6,369 bases of DNA from Dechloromonas sp. (GTDB taxonomy: Bacteria > Pseudomonadota > Gammaproteobacteria > Burkholderiales > Rhodocyclaceae). The stretch covers positions 1 through 6,369 of the forward strand of contig JAFLDQ010000180.1 of assembly GCA_017302355.1 (NCBI GenBank), written 5' to 3'. The notes under the pieces were generated by a model that did no database searches, had not been told where the DNA came from, and was given only the letters and a program-made list of their open reading frames with translations. Each line of letters begins with the position of its first letter. Position 1 is the stretch's first letter. This document shows positions 1 through 5,111 of the stretch, piece by piece. A program made the position numbers and the translations under genes.

Positions 1-251
1 TGGCCGTTTTCGGCGCCCTTGCCGGCCTGGCGATCCTGGCCGAGAGCAGCAGGCCGGTTTATGTCGATCCGCACGATGCGTGGCCGGCCGATCTGCCACA
101 GCCGATTGTCGGCGAGGGTCAGCCAGAGGCGTCCGCAGCGCCGGGCGATCCCGCCGGAAACTGGTACTACTGCGGATCGAGCGCGATGTACTACCCCTAC
201 ACCCGGGAATGTCCCGAGGGCTGGCAGACAGTCCCGGCGCGGCCGTATTGA
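1..251 (+). CDS. C-terminal part of a small conserved protein with a WYYC...CPxGWxxVP tail (5' truncated)
   Basis: The frame is open from base 3 to a TGA at 249-251 and gives 82 residues; the start lies left of the window. The first visible residues (AVFGALAGLAILAES) are hydrophobic and could be the end of a signal peptide or membrane anchor. A Pro/Ala/Glu-rich linker of about 35 residues follows. The tail carries WYYC at 54-57, YYPY at 63-66, CPEGW at 70-74 and TVP at 76-78. From memory, such aromatic tails with two cysteines occur at the C-termini of many uncharacterised exported or lipoprotein-like betaproteobacterial proteins, often after a proline-rich linker. The function is unknown. 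The two cysteines (C57, C70) could form a disulfide if the tail is periplasmic. An overlapping 96-residue frame on the same strand is Arg/Pro-rich and looks like a shadow. Confidence 0.7.
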   Translation, partial: AVFGALAGLAILAESSRPVYVDPHDAWPADLPQPIVGEGQPEASAAPGDPAGNWYYCGSSAMYYPYTRECPEGWQTVPARPY

Positions 252-333
252 GCGCGAACGAACGGCCGGCCGGACGCGAGCGATGACGGCTTCGGTCACG
301 GCGCCCTGATTGCGCGGTCGACGGCACTGCCCG

Positions 334-825
334 ATGAAGACCCTTCTCATCGTCTACCACTCGCTGACCGGCGGCGCCCTGCAGATGGCGCAGGCGGCCA
401 TGCAGGGAACGGCGGCCGAGCCCGCGCTCGGCACGCGCCTGCTGCATGCGCGCGACGCCGGCCCCGACGACGTTCTGCAAGCCGACGGCTACGTCTTCGC
501 GACGCCGGAGAACCTCGGCTCCATGTCCGGCCTGCTCAAGGACTTCTTCGACCGGACCTATTATGCCGCGCTCGACCGTGTGAATGGGCGGCCCTACGCG
601 ACCCTGATCTGCGCCGGCAGCGACGGCAGCAGCGCCGCCCGGCAGATCGCCCGCATCGCCACCGGCTGGCGCCTGAAACCCGTCGCCGAACCGCTGATCG
701 TCTGCACCCACGCGCAAACCCCCGAGGCCATCCTGCAGCCCAAGATCATCGCTCCCGCCGAACTCGCGCGGTGCGCCGAACTCGGCGCGGCGCTGGCGAC
801 CGGCCTCGCGCTCGGCGTGTTCTAG
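334..825 (+). CDS. Flavodoxin-fold family protein (FMN-binding, WrbA/flavodoxin-like)
   Basis: This is a 163-residue single-domain protein, a normal length for the flavodoxin superfamily. The N-terminus MKTLLIVYHSLTGGALQMAQ has the first beta strand followed by the phosphate-binding loop (S10-L-T12-G13-G14), close to the usual S/T-x-T-G-x-T. Residues 52-74 (DGYVFATPENLGSMSGLLKDFFDR) match the second flavin loop seen in WrbA-type proteins, where the loop after the third strand leads into a helix. Residues 91-105 (LICAGSDGSSAARQI) fit the third flavin-contacting loop. It probably binds FMN in the cytoplasm and acts as an oxidoreductase or electron carrier; substrate and partner cannot be told. 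ATG 334 is preferred over the in-frame TTG at 310 because the protein then begins directly at the first beta strand. Neither start has a clear Shine-Dalgarno sequence. It ends 66 bp from the end of the convergent ovoA. Confidence 0.88.
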   Translation: MKTLLIVYHSLTGGALQMAQAAMQGTAAEPALGTRLLHARDAGPDDVLQADGYVFATPENLGSMSGLLKDFFDRTYYAALDRVNGRPYATLICAGSDGSSAARQIARIATGWRLKPVAEPLIVCTHAQTPEAILQPKIIAPAELARCAELGAALATGLALGVF

Positions 826-891
826 GGGCGCTCATCCAGGACGGGACTTCCGGCCTCCGGAGCGGCGAACACGCCCGGGCGGACGCCCCGC
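826..891. other. Convergent intergenic spacer (flavodoxin / ovoA)
   Basis: This 66 bp spacer separates two genes that end toward each other. It is very G+C-rich and holds a perfect 10 bp palindrome CGCCCGGGCG at 872-881 and a short GGGC-GGAC-GCCC hairpin at 877-888. Neither is followed by a T-tract on either strand, so an intrinsic bidirectional terminator is possible but not shown. Confidence 0.4.
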
Positions 892-3009
892 TCATTCCCG
901 ATCCGCCCGCTCCCAGATCGTTGCCTCCGCCAGGGTGTGCTGGAATTTGCGGCGGGTTTCGCGGATGACGAAGGGTATCTCCCTCGGCGCGCCGAGCAGG
1001 CGAAAATGCTTGCCGAGGATCGCCTTCAGCCCGTCGAGCGTCGTGAAATTCTCGCCGTCCTGCTTGAAACCGCCGATCCATTCCGTTCGCGCGGTGTGCT
1101 CCTCGAGCCAGGTGCAGGGCGAGGTGATCACCAGCAGTCCGCCGGGCCTGATCCGCGTATGGATGCTTTCGAGCAGCCGGCGCGGGCTGTGCAGGCGGTC
1201 GATCAGGTTGGCCGCGACGACCAGGTCGTATCCGGTATGGATCGTCTTGAGGTTGCAGGCATCGCCCTGGACGAAATCGACCTTGTCGCGCACCGCTTCG
1301 AGGCCGAGGTCGGCAAGGCGCCGTTCACGATACGAAACCAGTTCTCCCTCATCGGTCAGCGTGTACCGCAGGCTGCCTTGGGTTGCCAGTTGCACGCCGG
1401 CCCCGATGAAGCGCGCGGAGAAATCGATCCCGGTGACCCTGGCGAAATGCCGGGCCAGTTCGAAGCTGGTCCGGCCGGTGGCGCACCCGAGGTCAAGCGC
1501 CCTCTGGGCGGGCCGGCCGGCCATCGCCGCGACCGCCAGCTCGGCGACGGCGCGCGGAAAATTGGCGACGCCGAAGTATTCGTCGCCGTAATGGAACTCG
1601 GCGTATTCGGAAACCAGGCGGTCGGTCTCGTATTGCGACACCGGCCGCGCGGCCAATGGATCACCCACCACGTAGCGGAAACCGGCGTGCTGGAAGAAGT
1701 GCCGGCGGAAAGCGTAGCGCGCCGCGTGCCTGGCCTCGTTGCCGCAGGATATCCAGGAACCGCCCTTGATCAGGTTGTGGCGGTCATCGAACGTTGGCGT
1801 CGTGAAATCGTCGTAGATCGGGTGCACGCGGAAACCGTCGAACGGATGGATCGGCGTCTCGGTCCACTGCCAGACGTTGCCGACCACATCGAACAGCGGC
1901 CCGTGGGCAAAGGTATTGACCGGGCACGGCGACGCCCAATGATCGAGGTGGATGTTGGCGGCCGCCGGCGCATCGTCGGACAACTCGGCGAGCCCGGACA
2001 GCGCGAGCAGGCGAACCCACTCGTCCTCGCTCGGCAGGCGGACGGCGGCGCCGCTGGTCCGCGCCTTCCAGCGGCAGAAGGCGCTGGCCTCGTGGAAATT
2101 GGTTTCGACCGGCCAGTCCCAGGGCATGTCCACGATCTGCGTCAGCAAACGCAACCGCCAGCCGTCGGGCTCAAGTCGCCAGAATGTCGGATGGTGCGCC
2201 CTGGCAAATCGTTTCCAGGCCCTGCCTTCCTCGCTCCACAGGCGGTCGTCCTCGTAGCCCCCGGCTTCGATGAAGGGCAGGAACTCACCGTTGGAAACCA
2301 GATGGCGCGCCGCCTTGAAGGCCGGCACGACCGTGCGGTACTCCCCGTATTCGTTGTCCCAGCCGTAGCTGGCGTCGGCAAACGCCTTGCCGAGACGCAC
2401 CTCGCCGGCGGGAACGTCGACCAGCGCGTTGTCCGGCGCCGCTCCGGAGAGAGCGCACGGCGGCCACGCCGGATGCGGGCGCACATGGTCGAGACGGTGC
2501 TGACGGATCAGGACCGACGAGGTCTCGAGGTGGATCCGCTCGTGTTCGATGCCCATCAGGATCACCCACCACGGGTTCTCCCAGCCGATCGGCAGGGTCA
2601 GCGGCGCATTGCGGATGGTCGCGTCGACCGCCGCCCGCACGCGGTTGCGATAGGCCCTGACCTCGGCAACGGCCGGCCAGTCGTAATTCGCGTCGTCGAG
2701 GTCGTCCCAGCTCATTTCATCGACCCCGATGGCGAACATCGACTCGAAACGCGGATTGATCCGCTCCTTGAGCAGACCCGCCAGCAGCAGCTTGTTGATG
2801 AAGAAGGTCGCGGTGTGGCCGAAGTAGAAGATCAGCGGGTGACGCAGCGCAATCGGCTTTTCGAAATACGCCTCGTCGCGGGTCAGCACTTCGAACAACT
2901 GCTCGTAGCGGTCGAAGGTCCGGTGAAAGTAGTCGAGGATCCGGCGCCGACTCCCTTCCGGATCGGCATCGGCGAGTGGCGGGGTGCGTGGGAAAAGCGC
3001 TGCTGACAT
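892..3009 (-). CDS. ovoA: OvoA: 5-histidylcysteine sulfoxide synthase with C-terminal SAM methyltransferase
   Basis: This 705-residue protein has the full bifunctional OvoA layout. The DinB-like N-terminal domain (about 20-185) carries a three-histidine iron site: H65 in YFGHT, and H156 and H160 in GIEHERIHLETS. These positions nearly match the ligands reported for Erwinia tasmaniensis OvoA (H64, H152, H156). A formylglycine-generating-enzyme-like domain follows (about 195-450), with VRLPSEDEW, DVVGNVWQWTET, IKGGSWISCGNEARHAARYAFRRH and the end motif HAGFRYV. Residues about 460-705 form a class I methyltransferase with SAM motif LDLGCATGR (506-513) and VTGIDFS. In known OvoA, Fe(II) and O2 join cysteine sulfur to C5 of histidine as the sulfoxide, a separate PLP lyase (OvoB) releases 5-thiohistidine, and the C-terminal domain N-methylates it to ovothiol A, a redox thiol. 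The catalytic tyrosine (Y417 in Erwinia) should lie near 420-440; Y432 is a candidate, not aligned. ATG 3009 gives the expected N-terminus but lacks a clear Shine-Dalgarno. No frameshift is visible and no OvoB is nearby. Confidence 0.96.
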   Translation of the reverse strand: MSAALFPRTPPLADADPEGSRRRILDYFHRTFDRYEQLFEVLTRDEAYFEKPIALRHPLIFYFGHTATFFINKLLLAGLLKERINPRFESMFAIGVDEMSWDDLDDANYDWPAVAEVRAYRNRVRAAVDATIRNAPLTLPIGWENPWWVILMGIEHERIHLETSSVLIRQHRLDHVRPHPAWPPCALSGAAPDNALVDVPAGEVRLGKAFADASYGWDNEYGEYRTVVPAFKAARHLVSNGEFLPFIEAGGYEDDRLWSEEGRAWKRFARAHHPTFWRLEPDGWRLRLLTQIVDMPWDWPVETNFHEASAFCRWKARTSGAAVRLPSEDEWVRLLALSGLAELSDDAPAAANIHLDHWASPCPVNTFAHGPLFDVVGNVWQWTETPIHPFDGFRVHPIYDDFTTPTFDDRHNLIKGGSWISCGNEARHAARYAFRRHFFQHAGFRYVVGDPLAARPVSQYETDRLVSEYAEFHYGDEYFGVANFPRAVAELAVAAMAGRPAQRALDLGCATGRTSFELARHFARVTGIDFSARFIGAGVQLATQGSLRYTLTDEGELVSYRERRLADLGLEAVRDKVDFVQGDACNLKTIHTGYDLVVAANLIDRLHSPRRLLESIHTRIRPGGLLVITSPCTWLEEHTARTEWIGGFKQDGENFTTLDGLKAILGKHFRLLGAPREIPFVIRETRRKFQHTLAEATIWERADRE

Positions 3010-3143
3010 GGAGTTCGCGTAAGACAGGTTGGCCGGATGGCTATTAGATCACGCCGGACGATCATCGCGTAGGGGTCGGCAGCTGGCCGGCCTCGCCGCG
3101 CCCCGGATCGAAACCGATCGACAAGCCGCAAATCAGGCGACAG

Positions 3144-3158
3144 CGCCGTTGAACGGCG
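3144..3158. repeat. 15 bp inverted repeat, possible operator
   Basis: The arms CGCCGTT (3144-3150) and AACGGCG (3152-3158) are perfect complements around a single central G. With no room for a loop, it suits a site for a dimeric DNA-binding protein better than an RNA hairpin. It lies between two divergent genes, about 135 bp upstream of the ovoA start. In DNA this G+C-rich, a 7 bp arm may also arise by chance. Confidence 0.25.
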
Positions 3159-3323
3159 GAAGCCTCGCGCACCGCAATACATCGCGCAAGCCTGGTTCAC
3201 GAAGGGGTACAGAAACCGCCAGAAGTATTTGCCGCCGGGAATTGCGGCCATTGTCGGCTGAACCGTGAAAAAACTCACGCACGGCGCGCGCGGCGCCCTG
3301 TAGTTTCAAGCCCTTGCAAGCGC

Positions 3324-3327
3324 GAGG
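3324..3327 (+). promoter_or_regulatory. Ribosome binding site for the membrane-protein gene
   Basis: GAGG lies 6 bases before ATG 3334. It supports this start and is the clearest Shine-Dalgarno match among the gene starts in the window. Confidence 0.6.
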
Positions 3328-3333
3328 CTTTCC

Positions 3334-3921
3334 ATGGCTTGGGTTCTCGGGGTGGTCGGTGCGGGGTTCGGCGTCGCATTGGCGCTGGGTGCGTTCGGAT
3401 TCGGCGTGCGTCATTGGGCGGTCAGGGTTCTGTGCGGCGCGGTCGGGGTCGTCGCGCTGCCGGCGTGGATCGTCGCGGCGCTGTGGTCGGGGCGTGAAAG
3501 TCTGCCGGCGGCGGCGCTGTGGTCGGTGGCGTGCTGGTTTGTCCTCGCTGCCGGCGTGTTGCTGGCCGTGCGCGCAGCGGCCGGCATCGCATGGATCGCG
3601 GCCGGTGGCCGGCGGCGCGCGGCGATCGCCGCCGGGGTCGTGCTCGCGTGCGGGGTCGTATGGGTTCTTCTGGTACGTCCAGCGGAAATGGCGCCGGATG
3701 CCCAGGCGGCGGTGCCGGATACGCAGGCAACGGTGTCGGATGCCCAGGCGCCGGATACGCAGGCGACTGTGTCGGATACGCAGGCGGCGGCAGTGCCGGA
3801 GGCGCACGAGGTAAACGCAACGGCGGCGGATTGTGCGTGTGCGGTCGGCGCCGTGTGCGTCGGACCGCGCGGCGGTCGCTACTGTCTGCGCCCGGATGGA
3901 GGAAAGCGGTCCCTCCCATGA
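3334..3921 (+). CDS. Four-helix membrane protein with heptad-repeat linker and Cys-rich GPRGGRYC tail
   Basis: I do not recognise the whole 195-residue protein as a named family. It has four hydrophobic segments (about 1-22, 28-50, 57-79, 95-114). Positive residues cluster in loops 1 (R26, R31) and 3 (R80, R93-R95), so the positive-inside rule puts both termini in the periplasm. Residues 121-154 are a low-complexity linker of heptads of the form P/S-D-A/T-Q-A-A/T-V. The tail (165-195) holds C167, C169, C175 and C184 around VGPRGGRYCLRPDGGKR. That tail resembles the short TGPRGGRYY...GxKxY module of Pfam PBCV_basic_adap (PF08789), which I recall at the C-termini of other bacterial proteins, but the usual final aromatic is replaced by S-L-P. 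Four periplasmic cysteines could form two disulfides. The gene stands alone, divergent from ovoA and convergent with the hydrolase. Function unknown; the coding call is strong given the RBS, helices and clean stop. Confidence 0.8.
   Translation: MAWVLGVVGAGFGVALALGAFGFGVRHWAVRVLCGAVGVVALPAWIVAALWSGRESLPAAALWSVACWFVLAAGVLLAVRAAAGIAWIAAGGRRRAAIAAGVVLACGVVWVLLVRPAEMAPDAQAAVPDTQATVSDAQAPDTQATVSDTQAAAVPEAHEVNATAADCACAVGAVCVGPRGGRYCLRPDGGKRSLP
3694..3795 (+). repeat. In-frame imperfect 21 bp tandem repeat
   Basis: There are five consecutive units: 3694-3714 (21 bp), 3715-3735 (21), 3736-3750 (15), 3751-3771 (21) and 3772-3795 (24). They encode PDAQAAV, PDTQATV, SDAQA, PDTQATV and SDTQAAAV. The core GGAT-A/G-C-G/C-CAGGC is shared. 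All length differences are multiples of three, so the reading frame is kept. The array makes a flexible linker between the last helix and the cysteine-rich tail of the host protein. Confidence 0.85.
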
Positions 3922-4094
3922 ATTCCGCCCAAGTCATGCAGCCCGTGCCCGGTCGCGCGTCGCCGGCGGTTTCAGCTTGCCCCACGGATCGCCCTGCCGG
4001 CCTTGCAGCGCCAGATCGAAGCGCTCGCATGGTTCGCGCTTGAGGCGCCGCGCGCGGGCGATGTCGGAGAGAACGGAAGCGGGCGTCGGCGGGG
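3922..4094. other. Convergent gap with an unexplained open minus-strand frame
   Basis: This 173 bp gap lies between the stops of two convergent genes. I see no hairpin followed by a T-tract. One minus-strand frame is open through it and ends at TGA 3936-3934; it can be followed back to a GTG at 4149-4147 inside the 3' end of the hydrolase gene, which gives 71 residues. The part outside the hydrolase (ending SDIARARRLKREPCERFDL, then ALQGRQGDPWGKLKPP and a basic tail) has mostly G or C in third positions. It may be a small gene, the remnant of a longer one, or chance in high-G+C DNA. No clear Shine-Dalgarno precedes the GTG. Confidence 0.25.
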
Positions 4095-4988
4095 TCAGGG
4101 CGCCGGGGTCGCCGGGGAGACGGCGAACCAGTCCAGCGCGCGATCCCACAGGGGCTGTGCCGACGGCCGGAAATAGCCCATGTGACCAATCTCCTTCAGA
4201 CCTTCGCGTCGGGGATCGAGGTCCACGCCCTGCCAGTCGGTGTTGCTGTAGCCGGTCATGAAGGCGTCGCGCGAGCGCGGGGAGGCCCAGCGATCGTCGA
4301 GTGAATTGGCGGCGATGATCGGCGTCGTCACCTGCGCGAAGCCCTCGATGGATTGCGCCATCTCCGGGTCGTCGAAAAAATACCGGGGAAAGCCGCACCA
4401 GCGACGCCACTGCCGATAGACGCCCAGCGGCAGATCCTCGCCGAGCCCGAGGACGCTCCACGCGAGATAGCCCTTCCAGCGGATGATCGCCGGACCAACG
4501 ATGCGCCACATGGCGAGTACCCGCAACTGTTCCAGGGGCGGCATCCAGCCGTGCCATCCGGCGCCGGTGCCGAAGGTGAAGAGGCGATCGATCCGCTGGT
4601 GATTCGGCAGAAAGCCGAATGCGTGACCGCCGAAGGAATGGCCGACCATGAACAGCGGCAGCTCCGGCCCGCTCATGGCATCGACGGCGGCGACGAGGTC
4701 AAGCGTCGCCCAGTCGAGAAAGTTCATCGCGAAGCCGCGCAGCGAATCGGGGCGCGAGAGGCCGACGCCCCGGTAGTCGAGCGTCAGCGTATCGAAGCCG
4801 CGCGCGCTGGCGTGCTCGGCGAAGCGCCGGTAGAAATGCTGCGGCACGCCGGTTGCCCCGGCCACGATCAGCTTGCCCCCGCGCGGCCCGCTCGCCTCGT
4901 AGCGCCGCGCGCCCAAGCGATAGCCGTCGGCGGCGACAAGCGTCACGTCGCGCGCTCGCGTACCGGGGGGAGATGCGGCCGTGCTCAT
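4095..4988 (-). CDS. Alpha/beta hydrolase family protein (COG4757-like)
   Basis: This is a 297-residue single-domain hydrolase, presumably cytoplasmic because no signal peptide is visible. It has a core beta strand at 40-46 (LIVAGATG), the DYRGVGLSRP segment (71-80) typical of the fold, and the nucleophile elbow GHSFGGH with Ser118. The likely acid is Asp231 or Asp232 in NSLDDRWAS, and the likely catalytic base is His269 in IGHMGYFR. A Trp-rich cap lies between about 145 and 205. Overall it resembles the uncharacterised COG4757 predicted hydrolases; the substrate is unknown and may be an ester or thioester. ATG 4988 was chosen because the protein then begins just before the first beta strand. 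The frame stays open upstream to 5549, but that stretch is antisense to the ligase and Arg/Gly-rich. No Shine-Dalgarno precedes ATG 4988, and a promoter candidate sits so close that the mRNA may be leaderless. Confidence 0.9.
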   Translation of the reverse strand: MSTAASPPGTRARDVTLVAADGYRLGARRYEASGPRGGKLIVAGATGVPQHFYRRFAEHASARGFDTLTLDYRGVGLSRPDSLRGFAMNFLDWATLDLVAAVDAMSGPELPLFMVGHSFGGHAFGFLPNHQRIDRLFTFGTGAGWHGWMPPLEQLRVLAMWRIVGPAIIRWKGYLAWSVLGLGEDLPLGVYRQWRRWCGFPRYFFDDPEMAQSIEGFAQVTTPIIAANSLDDRWASPRSRDAFMTGYSNTDWQGVDLDPRREGLKEIGHMGYFRPSAQPLWDRALDWFAVSPATPAP

Positions 4989-4994
4989 GAATGC

Positions 4995-5023
4995 AGTCTG
5001 TGGACCGGCCGCGCGATTGTCAA
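4995..5023 (-). promoter_or_regulatory. Candidate promoter for the alpha/beta hydrolase gene
   Basis: On the minus strand a perfect -35 hexamer TTGACA (5023 to 5018) is followed after 17 bp by CAGACT (5000 to 4995), a weak -10 that keeps A at position 2 and T at position 6. Transcription would start at or next to the ATG at 4988, implying a leaderless message. The good -35 and ideal spacing support it; the -10 is poor. Confidence 0.4.
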
Positions 5024-5096
5024 CATGGCTTCCGCCCGCCATCGGCGATGCCGGAATTCTTGATCTGTCTTGCCGCGGCCCGACATCCGGCGACGC

Positions 5097-5102
5097 TACA
5101 AT
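5097..5102 (+). promoter_or_regulatory. Candidate -10 element for the ligase gene
   Basis: TACAAT matches the sigma-70 -10 consensus at five of six positions, within GCTACAATA, and sits 9 bp before the ATG at 5112. The nearest -35-like hexamer, TTGCCG at 5070-5075, is 21 bp away, longer than usual. If used, transcription would start within about 3 bases of the start codon, which agrees with the absence of a Shine-Dalgarno. Confidence 0.4.
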
Positions 5103-5111
5103 ACGTCGTCC

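Larger units (their letters stand above)
3010..3333. other. 324 bp intergenic region between divergent ovoA and membrane-protein gene
   Basis: This stretch must hold the promoters of both flanking genes, but I see no convincing -35/-10 pair on either strand. On the minus strand TCTAAT (3048 to 3043) resembles a -10 box for ovoA, though it has C at the key second position and no matching -35. The region contains a 15 bp inverted repeat (3144-3158) and a weak 5 bp hairpin with an A-rich loop (CGTGA at 3264-3268, TCACG at 3275-3279) that lacks a T-tract. A minus-strand frame starting at ATG 3251 gives an unusually aromatic peptide, described in the findings. No RNA gene or mobile element was recognised. 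Confidence 0.5.

Noticed and set aside
872..881. Palindrome CGCCCGGGCG as a bidirectional terminator
   Set aside because: It has no loop and no T-tract on either side; G+C palindromes of this size are common in such DNA.
937..3006. A 689-codon open frame on the plus strand, antisense to almost all of ovoA
   Set aside because: Such long antisense frames arise in high-G+C genes because of codon bias. The minus strand encodes every OvoA motif, while the antisense product has no recognisable domain.
3264..3279. Hairpin CGTGA-AAAAAC-TCACG as an intrinsic terminator
   Set aside because: The stem is only 5 bp, the A/T run is in the loop and not after the stem, and no gene ends just upstream on either strand.
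3133..3807. A minus-strand frame rich in RHR/LRIRRLGIRH repeats opposite the membrane-protein gene
   Set aside because: The apparent peptide repeat is the reverse reading of the 21 bp DNA repeat; the plus strand has the RBS, membrane helices and tail motif.
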